64,000 bases of DNA, taken from positions 172,517-236,516 of the forward strand of contig NBIV01000110.1 of the NCBI GenBank assembly GCA_003194525.1. Direction: 5' to 3'. How positions within the stretch are numbered: position 1 is the first letter of the stretch; each line of letters starts with the position of its first letter. Made by a program: the position numbers and the translations under genes. Below are positions 20,866 through 31,300 of the stretch, piece after piece. This DNA is from Gracilariopsis chorda (Eukaryota > Rhodophyta > Florideophyceae > Gracilariales > Gracilariaceae). The notes beneath the pieces are model-generated. The model had not been told where the DNA came from. It ran no database searches and saw only the letters and a program-made list of their open reading frames with translations.

Positions 20866-23003
20866 GACTTATTCGGAGCATATGCCGTTACGGCCACTGC
20901 GGGCGGGCCGCGAATCTGTCCGGCTTGAGAATGCTCCACATTCTGGGTCGTCGGAATTCCGCCCACGCGGTTGGGGTCACCGGCGACGAACGCCTTGGCT
21001 GTCCAATACATGGTGGCCGGTACTCTGCTGCGTTCAGCGTCTGTCAGTGACTCATAATTCGAGATAACTCGTTCCAAATCTCGAGCAGGTAGAGTACACT
21101 CCGCTGCTAAGTGGTGCCTCCCGTAGCACACGTGGCAGATGAGCCCTTCTCGGTGGGGCCGAAATGCAGCTGCTGAGCGGTAATTTCCGCGTTGGTCCAC
21201 CCATCCAGGCTTACTGGGCGTGAACCCGCCTTGTGGGGGAACCACTCCAGCCTGACGCTGACGTCTGATATCAGCTAGGAGGAGCTCGGACTCCTCCGTA
21301 GGGGTATCTGTAGTTGGCAACTCCGTCGTCGGAACTGAGGTGTCTGGATAATCCAGGTAATGAAGCGCTTCTTCCAGCGTGTGGCTTTGGTCCCGTGGTA
21401 TCAGGGATGACGACCGAGAATCCTCGACGGTCTCAGCATATAGGGCTCTGGCCTTTGGTTTAGCCGAACAAACCGGCGAGTCCTTGGGCGTTACGAATGC
21501 CGTTGTACGGCGCTGTTGTCCGCGGGCAGGGACCGCATCCCCTTCTGCTTGGGCATATTGGACGAGTTCCAAAAAGGTCATGCTGGCATGCTTTTCTCGC
21601 TGACGAGCCACTAAAGATTTGATCACTGGATCTAACCCATCGACGAATAGCGTCATCTTCTCATCCGTGGAGTGCACGTTCCCGCACCTGGTGGCTGCGT
21701 TATTCAGCCTTGAGCTGTATTCTACCTTCTTTTCTCCAGGCTTCTGGGTTACATCCCGAAGGGTGAGGATAGCCTCGCGGATGGCATTGGAGGTTGCGTA
21801 ACTTCGCAGGAGATATTGCACGCCCTCAGGCCAGTTGGTGACTCCACCTTCGTCGACCGTGAGCGAGCCGCTCACTGCTCGATACTGTTGTAGGGCAAAC
21901 CCTGTCAAGAAATGTGGTAGAGCCACGAAAGCCTGCGCTTCGCTCATACCAAGCATGTCTGCCTCGGTCACAAACCGGTAAAGGAAATCAAAGATTAAGA
22001 TCGTGTCCTTCCCGTCGAACTTGAGATCACTCATTCCTATCTTCAGTCTCTTGATCTGATCCTTAACTCTTCCCGTTTCGCGACTCGTTCGCTTGAGTTT
22101 GCGTATTTTCAAACGATACAGACGGTAGTCTATAATTCTCCGATGAAGCGGATTAGTACAAGGTAGCACCTTGAGTTCCTTCTTTGCCGGGCCTCTCTTG
22201 CGGCGTATCCAAGCGGATGTTCCGCGGTGCTTAGATTTCTTCCTCGATTTACGAGTGTCATCATGAGAGGAAGATTCCTCTGACGATTCCTCTTCAGATT
22301 CTTCTGAACTTGATCGGCTCTCCTCGGATTCCTCGGAATCTTCTGAATCTGAATTCAAGGCAGACCTCCGCATCTTTCCACGTTTCGATTTCGACTTCTT
22401 CGAACGGGTTTCCACGGGTGTGGGTCGTTCCACCTCCGTCTCGAGCGGGATGTTAACAGCACTCTGCGTGTGTACCGCTGCTTCCAGCCTCTCAAGGCGA
22501 GGGTTGAACCGGGTGAGGACTTCCTCGACGTCAACGGGTAGTCCCGATATTACCCCGGAGGCATTGCCTTGGCGTTCCATGACCTGATTGAGGTCCTCTC
22601 GGAGTGTCCGAACAGTAGCCGTGATCTGCGAATCGTGGGCTCGGCTCGCCAAGGCGTGGTGTTCCACAGGCAGGTGGTCCAAGGCACCAGTCAACGCAGT
22701 AATCTGCAATTCCATTTCCGTGAGACGGGTTCGATGGGAGTCGGACTCCTTCTGGAGTCGTTGCACCTCTGTGCGTAACTTGTCCTCAGTGGAGGTTCCT
22801 GCGGCGTTAGCCGCCATGTTCGCTTCCGGAGCGGGTACTTCAGCCTCTGCTGGGATGGCGCCAGTTGATCGGGCCCTTGATCGTACGCCTTGCCTATAAA
22901 GGCGGTTCCCGGCTTCGACCGAAGTTCCAAGCCGCTGCGTCGGCGGGGGTTGTGCAGAGGGACCGGGTTGTCCGGAGCTCGACTGACTTCGAGTCTGGAC
23001 CAT
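20856..23003 (-). CDS. Rt3 gag
   Basis: This intact 715-residue structural polyprotein would form the particle that packages element RNA. From the N-terminus it shows a Ser/Gln/Pro segment, a coiled coil (about residues 80-115), a Lys/Arg then Ser/Glu-rich charged stretch (about 200-270), and a capsid-like retrotrans_gag domain (about 310-480, with FDGKDTILIFDFLYRF and a YLLRSYATSNAIREAI block). A CCHC zinc knuckle C-HV-C-YGRH-H-LAAE-C lies near residue 630. It ends in Ser-Glu-Asn-stop, and the Rt1 and Rt2 gags end the same way except for the first of the three residues. The ATG at 23003 follows the PBS by about 190 bp. Confidence 0.9.
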   Translation of the reverse strand: MVQTRSQSSSGQPGPSAQPPPTQRLGTSVEAGNRLYRQGVRSRARSTGAIPAEAEVPAPEANMAANAAGTSTEDKLRTEVQRLQKESDSHRTRLTEMELQITALTGALDHLPVEHHALASRAHDSQITATVRTLREDLNQVMERQGNASGVISGLPVDVEEVLTRFNPRLERLEAAVHTQSAVNIPLETEVERPTPVETRSKKSKSKRGKMRRSALNSDSEDSEESEESRSSSEESEEESSEESSSHDDTRKSRKKSKHRGTSAWIRRKRGPAKKELKVLPCTNPLHRRIIDYRLYRLKIRKLKRTSRETGRVKDQIKRLKIGMSDLKFDGKDTILIFDFLYRFVTEADMLGMSEAQAFVALPHFLTGFALQQYRAVSGSLTVDEGGVTNWPEGVQYLLRSYATSNAIREAILTLRDVTQKPGEKKVEYSSRLNNAATRCGNVHSTDEKMTLFVDGLDPVIKSLVARQREKHASMTFLELVQYAQAEGDAVPARGQQRRTTAFVTPKDSPVCSAKPKARALYAETVEDSRSSSLIPRDQSHTLEEALHYLDYPDTSVPTTELPTTDTPTEESELLLADIRRQRQAGVVPPQGGFTPSKPGWVDQRGNYRSAAAFRPHREGLICHVCYGRHHLAAECTLPARDLERVISNYESLTDAERSRVPATMYWTAKAFVAGDPNRVGGIPTTQNVEHSQAGQIRGPPAVAVTAYAPNKSEN

Positions 23004-23194
23004 CTCCAGTACCTCTGTGCAACCTGTTGCGATATTGTCCCAGTCTTCTGGACGTCCCGTGTAGAGTCCGGCAGGCGGAGAACAAGTATGAAAATGGAGC
23101 TATGGCTCTTTTCAGGCGTCAGACTCGAGATGAATCGGTACTTCCGTAACCGGATTCCAAACGTGGCAATCCACGAGACAATGATGAAGCACAC

Positions 23195-23212
23195 TTCTAG
23201 GTCGGGAGACCA
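23195..23212 (-). other. Rt3 primer binding site
   Basis: On the minus strand TGGTCTCCCGACCTAGAA begins 5 bp after the 5' LTR. It is identical over 18 bases to the Rt1 site, although the LTRs of the two elements do not resemble each other beyond a few terminal bases. Confidence 0.7.
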
Positions 23213-23217
23213 ATTCG

Positions 23218-23780
23218 TGTGGTACAACCACTAGGGGCGCGAGGCCACTCGGTAGCGATGTGGATGTCCACGAATTACCCTGATAATAGGGGTGCCGCTT
23301 GCGGCGGCAAGGCCTAGGGGTGCTTCTGTCCGGGTAACCGGGGTTCGGTCGCGTGAGCACGGGTGTAGCACGGGAATCCGTGTGGGGTGGAAGCTTAGCG
23401 GGAGACTGCAAGTTATAACTAGTCCGGAGGTCCGGTTAAGGTTCCAGGAACTAGGAACTTGGGTTCCGTGCCCGATAATCTTCCAGTTTACTGAGGTGCG
23501 ACCCTTCCCGTCACTAAGTACTGCGGAGTGCCGCACTAGCTACAGTAAATAATATTCGAAATATCTAGATAATTCTAAGTAGATGGCCCGTGGCCAGCAC
23601 CTACTGTGCACATCCCAAATAAAGTGGAAATCCACGTATGAACCGCACCCGCTCGTGCATCGCTCAGTGTCCCCTTGTGACAACCCTCGGGTTACCGAAA
23701 ACACGTGTGACGTATGAACCGTCGCGTATCGACTTGGTGATTTCCGCACCTCGGATGACCGAGTTACTCCTTGCATCACA
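23218..23780 (-). repeat. Rt3 5' LTR
   Basis: This 563-bp LTR is nearly identical to 13367-13929. Its outer end abuts the TSD ATGAC directly, without the extra segment seen at the other end. Confidence 0.9.
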
Positions 23781-23822
23781 ATGACCTCGACTCAGGCGCC
23801 TCTCTAAAAGAGATTCCCCCAC

Positions 23823-25873
23823 TCAGTTTTCCTGAGCGGCATCAGTTTTCACGGGAATGATATTTTGCGGCATTGACGCGGTTAGCGGAGCCAGTTGCCG
23901 AGAAATAGAACCATCCACCGAAGCGGCTTGACTCGCAGAAGCGGTGGCCGGGGAAGAACCAGTGTTGGGTATCACTTCAGATTGAACTGGTGTAAACTTA
24001 CGAGGAAACTCGGTCTTCGCACGCAAGTATGCGGTAACAGGAACTGATGCCTGTTCTTCCGGGGTCAGGGCTTCGTAGTTAACAACCACTTTGGGCATCT
24101 CCCTCAGAGTTATGATACAATGCGGGGCCGTGTGTCCATGGTCGTAACAAAGGTACCAGATCAACGTCTGGTGTCTCCCGATGTTTCGTTTGTCCTGAAA
24201 CTTCACCGCCGACGAGCACGTATCCACCCAACCAGGTCTCTGGTAACGATTTCCGTTAGCATACGGGACTTGTGGGCCGCGAACGCGGTGGCGATCTGCA
24301 TACAGCAGTTGACTATCCGGTTCCACCGAAGGTTCCGTTGTGGACGGGAGCTCCGTTGTGGGTATGGAAATCAGATCATGCTGAGTAAAGTAAACATTAT
24401 CAACCTCACGTCGAGAGTACTCCTGGGGCAGCAGTGAAACTGATGACGGGGCGGCCTCCATGTTTAGGGCCTGCGATCTGACTCGGCTTCCGGAGCGGGC
24501 ACGTAGAGCATCTCCTTCCGCCTTCGCGTACTGTACCAAGTCTAAGTAGGTAACCTTTCTCCTGTCCTCCCGACGTTGGGCCACAAGAGTGCGAATAGCC
24601 GGATCCAATCCGTCGATAAACATTGTACAACGCTCGCTAGCGGAATAAACATTGCCACATCGGTGGAAGGCCTTGTTCAGTCTAACTGAGTACTCGGTCT
24701 CTGTTTCCTTCGGGCGTTGCTTAGTATCGCGCAGGGCCAGGATAGCTTCCTGTATTGCGGTTCCTGTCGCGTACGAGCGTAGCAAATACTGAACGTCTTC
24801 GGGCCAACAAGTGACCCCTCCTTCAGAGGCGCGAGACGAACCTCTTACAGAGTTGAATTGATCTTCAGCGATTCCACGTAAGAAATACGGTAGGGCGACG
24901 TAAGCCTGTCCTTCACTCATTCCGAGGATATCCGCCTCCGCTACAAAGCATGAAAGAAAATCAAGAACGAGAATCGGATCCTCTCCAGTGAAATTCTGGT
25001 TACGGAACGACAAAGCCATCCGCTTGACGCAGTCTTTTACCTTCCCATTTCCACGGGGTGTACGATCCAAAGAGGAATCTTCCAAACGTTAGTACCGGTA
25101 TAATAAAAGCTTCCTGTACAAACGGTTAGTAGGCTTCAGTTCCTTCAAACCGGAGTGCTTTCTTCCCTTCTGTCGGGCTCTAATCTCACCATGGGTGGCT
25201 GCTGAACGACGCAAGTGCGATGAATGAACGCGAAGGTCACCGTCAGCAGACGAGTCAGACGAAGCGGATTCCGCAGAGCGGTTAGAATTCACCGGTGACC
25301 GGGACGAGTCCGAGTCATAGTCGTTGTCATTCTGTTTCCGGGGGCGGTTCGTCGTGCGAGCACGGTCACCATGTCGATGGGAAACCACAGCTGGTGGGTG
25401 ACAGGACAGAACCCGATGAAACTTCGAGTCAACATCCTTCACCATATCTGGGTAGCCCCTCAAAACCTCCAAAAGGGAATTAACATCAGTCCGTAAAGTA
25501 CGTAGATCTTCAGATACACCTCCGACGAGATCGGCATCAATCCTCATACGGAGTGCATCAACCTCATTGACGAGGGCGGCGTGAGAACTTTCAAGCACCG
25601 AGGTCCGGGCTGGAAGGTTCTGCACTTGAGCCTCCAACTCGACAAGGAATGCGTCCTTCTCCGCAGCGGTGGGTACGGAATTCCTAAGCGGAGCATCCGA
25701 TGAACCAGCAACTGGCAGTTGGCACGACTAATTCGATGGCTTTCTGTTTCCAGATCTGCAGTTATCAACATCCGAACGTTCGGGAACTGACCGCGATCGC
25801 GGGGGTAAATCAGCGCCGACTTGTCGCGACCTAGACTGACCCAAACCATGGGATCCAATTCCAGAACGCATAA
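23823..25873 (-). pseudogene. Rt2 gag, degenerate
   Basis: This homologue of the Rt3 gag has two long segments, 25089-25637 and 23823-25085, in the same frame and separated by one TAA. An N-terminal part up to about 25873 is in another frame, so a frameshift is present. It has a coiled coil, a charged Ser/Asp/Arg linker and the capsid-like domain (FTGEDPILVLDFLSCFVAEADILGM and the YLLRSYATGTAIQEAI block). The zinc knuckle has Trp in place of the first Cys (W-YL-C-YDHG-H-TAPH-C), so zinc binding is probably lost. It ends Gln-Glu-Asn-stop. The linker to pol was split by Rt3 at the TSD ATGAC. Confidence 0.85.
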
Positions 25874-26112
25874 TGGAGGACACTGAAACTGATCGGAACA
25901 GAAAACACACAACAAACAAACGAACAAACCTCGAATGAGCGAACATCCACTCCTAAGAGTTACCACGCAACCACTTGTGGGAGAACACACCCGAACAATC
26001 GGCGATCCTCAACAACACAGTTGGTCACAACGCAAAATAAACTTCAACGAGTAATTCGGCAACCAGGTAGCTAATCCGGTAAACCGAGATCACAAAACAC
26101 ACTTCGCTCGTC

Positions 26113-26130
26113 TTCTAAGTCAGGAGACCA
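26113..26130 (-). other. Rt2 primer binding site
   Basis: On the minus strand TGGTCTCCTGACTTAGAA begins 3 bp after the 5' LTR. It has two C-to-T differences from the Rt1 and Rt3 sites. Confidence 0.65.
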
Positions 26131-26279
26131 GTTTGTAGTGCAATACCCCGAGATGGGAGCAGACACACAAGGGTGTTCGACGTCCTCCTCTGTGAGGGTA
26201 GCGCAGCCGCAAAACCACCTGTGGTGAGCACGCGAAGCTGGGTGTAAGACCGGGACTCACCGTCACGACTAGCGTACAG

Positions 26280-27005
26280 TGTGGAATAGCGGACGTGCGG
26301 GTACGGTGGGGAATGCGGGTAACCGGGCGGGCGAGTTATGTGCGAGCGCAGCGTGCGGAGCGCCTAGTGCACACGTTGCAGGCGAGTGATGTGCGAGCGC
26401 AGCGTGCGGAGCACCTAGTGCACACGTTGCGGGCGAGCGGCCGAGCGGATGACGGACCAGGAATCGGACAGGTTGTACACGTGCGTGCTTGTGCACATGG
26501 TCGGAATGCGTACCGAGATTTTCCGTGCGGTACACTAATTTTTAGTATTTCTAGCTAGGGTAGTATTAGTGACCCATGTGCGGCCGACGGGCCTGCACCT
26601 CGAGGCCCATTACAGTGCCCTCGAGGTGCGCCACTAGGGCCTGGGCTAGTATATAGGTACCACTACGGTCACTACCCCTCTTCGAGTAAAGCCAGACGTT
26701 CCTTGACCAAGTCTACGAGCACCTACTTCTAGTTCGCGATACAGACGGCGCACTAGGTAGCGCAGCTAGTCCGACCGGTCACCACTAGTGGTACACGACC
26801 GCCAACACCCAACGCGTGCACACTGACCACGCCTGGCGCAGTTGTCCGTCTGGTTCCACCGCCCTCGCCCGACGTCTCCTGACCGACCGCTTCGGATCCT
26901 TGAGCCCATCCTCCGTCCGGGCTTTCTAGGAAACTACACCCACCAACCACTGAAGCCTCGGCCGACCGGTTGGCACCTTTCATTTAAGCACTATGCATCC
27001 CCACA
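26280..27005 (+). mobile_element. Rt4 solo LTR inserted in the Rt2 LTR
   Basis: A 726-bp segment begins TGTGGAATAG, ends CATCCCCACA and is flanked by the TSD TACAG (26275-26279 and 27006-27010). The TG...CA ends, 5-bp TSD and lack of coding sequence identify a solo LTR. A TATA-like TATATAGG at 26650-26657 sets the likely orientation. No internal region of this family appears in the window. Confidence 0.85.
26338..26436. repeat. Two tandem ~51-bp units inside the Rt4 LTR
   Basis: Two adjacent units contain GCGAGCGCAGCGTGCGGAGC then CCTAGTGCACACGTTGC, with only a few differences between them. They lie upstream of the TATA-like box, where tandem regulatory repeats of LTRs often sit. Confidence 0.7.
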
Positions 27006-27637
27006 TACAGGTGTAGAAACCAAGACAGACCACGAAGTGGGAAAGCGGAAAATGCGGCGACACACGAGTGGTGGGCGACGCGCAAGAGCGGTGCGGTGTC
27101 CACACGAGTGGGGCGGTGGTAGCGAAGCAACAGTAATCACCGGTAGTCGCAGAAACAACGACACCTGTATACAGGACAAAAGAACAATGACCGCTGTAAA
27201 AGTGCGCACAGAAACAAACACAGTAGTGGTAAGAATGTGCTGAAGCTCCACGAGGTGGGTAACTAGGCCTTCACAGGATGGCGTCTCTCCAGATGGAGGT
27301 GGAAACTCACCAGGGAACCTGAGTTAGAGCCAGACACTCGCTTGTTGCGTTTAATTAGACCTGGGCAGCCGGAGCTCACACACATAAGTAGTGGTGGCCC
27401 CCGCCCTGACAGTACAGTAGTAATTAACTAATAATATCCATAAGGGGAAGCGTAACTATACACACGTGTGGCACAAGCCAGCAATGCTGTGCACTACACT
27501 TGTCAACCAAATTGGGGCCCTTCAAACGGAAACAACATACCGGTGTAACACTCATACTCCATGGTAGAGAGGTTAGCATCGCCAACGCGGAATATGACTG
27601 CACCACGTGCTGATATCGCTATTAGCGTTGCACTTCA

Positions 27638-28326
27638 CTTCGTGCAAGAACTCCGAACAATCGGTCTAAATCTGCCAAGGCGTTGTTGCTAGAGAGCGAA
27701 GCTTCATCACTCCCGCTCACTGCGGATGGGAACCCTGGACAGGGATTTGATACCGTTCATTTAGTGCAGGGGGATGGTGTGTCGATACCCACCAGTGATT
27801 TGCCGTCGACGACGGAGATGACCCGTGATACGGGAACAGAAGATTCCATTCTATACGGTGGTAACGGTCGGGTCCAACCCCAACGACTCCCGTTTTCAAA
27901 CGGTCATTCCCGTTATCAATGGCCTGGATGGACTGACACCCGCCCTGCGGTTCGCTTCTCCGATACTCGGAATAATAATCCGCATGTCGCGGTGTTGGCT
28001 CTCATTTGCCACCTTTGTTATGCCCATGGCCATACCTCGCCTCAGTGTATCTGCTCACTGAAGGATATGGCCAAGGTGGTGGCAAACTACGAGGCCCTCA
28101 CTCCAGAAAACGTCCCGTCCCGACGGCTTCCTACCTCGGCGCTAAAACGGACTTTTCCCATGCCCTACCACAGACCCCGCGTGCGTGGCAAGCTTCATAC
28201 GCCCTGATTCGTGAGATCACGCAACCATCCGTTGCAACCCCCGCTTTTGCGGATAGAAACCCCCGTCAACGGGATGAAGGACTCGTTGTCGAGGAACCCA
28301 ACCCACCGCCGAAGGCGGAAAACTAA
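27638..28326 (+). pseudogene. Rt1 gag, C-terminal part
   Basis: The frame resumes exactly at the Rt2 LTR boundary with LRAR, which matches DALRAR in the Rt2 gag. It continues through a degenerate linker to a CCHC zinc knuckle C-HL-C-YAHG-H-TSPQ-C near 28010-28050. A single-base frameshift near 28105 moves the reading to another frame, which ends Ala-Glu-Asn-stop at 28324-28326. The preceding heptamer GGAAAAC matches the other two elements. Confidence 0.8.
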
Positions 28327-28343
28327 CTGAGGGAGTTTCCCCT

Positions 28344-31300
28344 TTGGGAGAGGCCTCCTCAGACAAGAGGCTGTTGGCGCCCGAGGCGTCCTTGCCTCGC
28401 TCCCCGGTGAAAGTCCTCACGAGGAAAGACACTGCTGACGCGGACTCTGCGCACCTCGGTGTGTTGCGTCGCCCGTGGATACGGAGTAAAAATCCCCGGA
28501 TTCCCGGTAGAGTCTTGGTCTTGGCCAAGCGTAATTAAAAGGTCTATGCCGACCTTGGCCTTGATCCCCAGTTTATGGTGAGGTTTCTCACCGTCCTGGA
28601 TACAGGTGCAGGCCCCAACTTTGTTGTGGAATCATTGTTACCCCCGCTTGTGCGGTCTCGTATCCGCTCTGACACGGTCCCCCACATTTCGGATGCGAAC
28701 AACAATCGGTTACAAACGGGGGGCACAGTGGACCTCGTCGTGAGACTTGGTACCTCTGTGGTGAAGTTGGACTTCATCGTTTGCCGTTCATTGGCAGCAC
28801 CAGTCATACTGGGATTTGATTACTGCGACAGATTTGTCGGCGCAATCAGGCCCCGCCTCAGGCGTGTAGAACTTGACTATGGATCGTCGGTTCCGATTGT
28901 TCGCCGCCCGCTAAAGCGGTCCTCTCGGAAACTAGGTCCGCTCCCTGCTGCGCAGGAACCACCGCCCGCGTCCCACGAGTCCACCAAGCTCCGCGTCGCT
29001 GCCTCGGTTTCTATACCACCTTAGTCCCAAGTCTGGGTGCAGGTAAATACCCGTCAACACGGTCTTCGGGTTATACAACCCCTCGCCTCGTTATACGAGA
29101 AATCCCAGCTGGCGCTGGCTAATGGAATTGTCTCCATTTCCCCGGATGTTCATTTCCGGATACTGGTTGCCAACCTTGGCAAACACTCCCAGTATCTGGT
29201 AAAACACCAAGTAATTGGGAGTGTAACCCCCCATCCTATGGGAATGCTGGCAACCAAGATGACAGCCGCCGATGTATTCGGAGTTACCACCTCTTCTGAG
29301 GAGTTCGCCCCACCGTCCGAAGACCTCAAGTCTAAGGACGGGGAGGAAACCGCTACTTCAGCGTCGAACACACCGAGTAACTCGGAATTGCGAACCACAC
29401 CTGTTCCACAGGACAATGCTCCATCGAGCAACGACCGGATTCATCCGGAAAAGGCTCTTGAAGCGCTGGACTTCAGCCACGTGCCAGAGTCGCACCGCGA
29501 CAAACTCCGTACTATGTTACGGGAATTCACCACAATGTGGGATGGCTCGCTTGGCGAGATTGATGCAACGGAACACCGGATCGATTTATTCGCCGGTGCG
29601 CGACCGGTTGCACAACCCCCTTACAGAGCAGGTCCGAAAGCTCGGGAAGAGGAGCAGTCCCAAGTGGACAAGATGCTCCGCGCAGGTGTGATTGAGACCG
29701 CTCAATCACCCTGGGCATCCCCAGTTGTACTGGCTTTGAAGGCCGACGGAACCTGGAGGTTCTGTGTCGACTACTGCCGCCTCAATGCCGTGACTGTTAG
29801 GGACACGTACCCTATCCCTCGTATGGACGAGTGTATTGACTCCCTCGGAGACGCCACCGTTTTCACGGCTCTCGATGCCATTTGGGGATATTGGCAAGTA
29901 CCTGTCAGACAGGAGGATTGCGACAAAACCACATTCACCTGCAACGCAGGAACGTACCGCTTCAAGCGGATGCCATTTGGGTTAACCAACGCCCCCGCCA
30001 CCTTTCAGCGTGCAGTAGATATTCTACTCAACCGCTTTAAGTGGCGGAGTTGTCTGGTCTACCTTGATGATATTATCATCTTCTCCAACTCGTTGGACGA
30101 CCATCTCACTCACGTCCGAGACGTGCTGACTGTACTCCGCGATGCGGGAATTACCCTCAAGTTGAGGAAATGCGAGTTTTTCCCAGATACTGTGAAGTAT
30201 CTAGGTCACAATATCCGTCCTGGACGGTTAGCGATCGAGAAAGCTCGAGTCAAATCCCTCGTTGAGGCGAAAGAGCCCCGTAATCAAACGGAACTGCGCT
30301 CCTTTTTGGGGCTGGTCAACGTCTATCGACGGTTTATCCGGAACTTTTCGGATACCGTGGCGCCTCTGAACGCCTTGTTGCGAAAGGGGAACCCCGCAAA
30401 ACTGGGAACATTTACGCCCGAGCAATCGGAAGCCTTTAACTCCTTGAAGGAGGCTGTCACATCAGCACCAATTCTACATCTCCCAAAACTTGGGTTGCCA
30501 TACTCCGTAGATACGGAATCGAGCGACTACCAAGTCGGGTGTGCTCTTTTTCAAACCACCCCCGAGGGGGAACGACACCCAATTGGTTATTGGTCGCGCT
30601 CGCTCAATGTTCATGAGCGGAACTACTCCGTATCGGAGAAGGAGTGCCTCGCCGTCGTATGGGCGATGACCACTCTGTGCCCCTGCCTTATGGGAGTTCA
30701 CTTCACCGTGTACACGGATCATTCCTCATTGAGGTGGTTAATGAATATCTCCGACCCGTCGGGGCGCCTCATGCGCTGGAGACTCCGCCTCGCGGAATAT
30801 GACTTTCAAGTCATTTATAAAAAGGGCGCGCAGAACACCCAAGCCGATGCCCTGTCGCGGTTACCCACAAGTGGGGAAGCACTCCCAACGGAGGATGATG
30901 AAGTCCCATGTTTCATGGCCATAGACCCGGATGATCAGGAATGTGCCGTGGAGGCTGGGCCAGAAAACTGGGACGAGGATGCTGACTTTGACGAACTACT
31001 CGCATCGCGAGATGAATCTGAGAACCTTTTACCGGGAAACTTTGTACCGGTATCACCGGAAGAAATGATCCGAGAACAATTTGGCGACCCATTCTGTACG
31101 AGGATTCGTGCCCGTCTTAACGGTGGTGAAGATCTCCCATTCGGGGTAAACGACAAAGGCTACCTCGTAAGGAAGGTCGAAGCCCGCCCACAGATTGTGG
31201 TACCTCATTCCCTGCAGTCGCGGGTGTTACATCTATCACACTACGCCCCCATTGGATGTCACCCAGGTGGGAGACCTCGATTCTTCGCGTGAAACTCCGC

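Larger units (their letters stand above)
13313..23780 (-). mobile_element. Rt3: inner Ty3/gypsy chromodomain LTR retrotransposon, inserted in Rt2
   Basis: It is flanked by the TSD ATGAC at 13308-13312 and 23781-23785. Its two 563-bp LTRs differ at only three positions that I could find. Minus-strand order is 5' LTR (23780-23218), PBS, gag, pol, chromodomain, plus-strand ORF, purine tract, 3' LTR (13929-13367), then an extra 54 bp before the TSD. Gag and RT-to-chromodomain frames are intact, but two in-frame TGA codons precede the protease active site. It is the youngest of the three nested elements. Confidence 0.92.
5031..27637 (-). mobile_element. Rt2: middle Ty3/gypsy chromodomain LTR retrotransposon, inserted in Rt1 gag
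   Basis: LTRs at 5031-5802 and 26134-27637 (the latter enlarged by a solo LTR) bound a minus-strand element: 5' LTR, PBS, gag, [Rt3], pol, chromodomain, plus-strand ORF, 3' LTR. Without Rt3 and the solo LTR it is about 11.4 kb. The flanking pentamers (ACTCT left, CTTCG right) do not match, and about 0.8 kb of Rt1 gag is missing across the site. The present copy is therefore either a recombinant between two insertions or was accompanied by a deletion. Gag and pol carry several nonsense codons. Confidence 0.85.
26134..27637 (-). repeat. Rt2 5' LTR, split by a solo LTR
   Basis: LTR sequence at 26134-26279 and 27011-27637 together matches the 772-bp LTR at 5031-5802. The interruption is a 726-bp solo LTR of another family with its own TSD, so this LTR was a target after Rt2 arrived. 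Confidence 0.88.
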
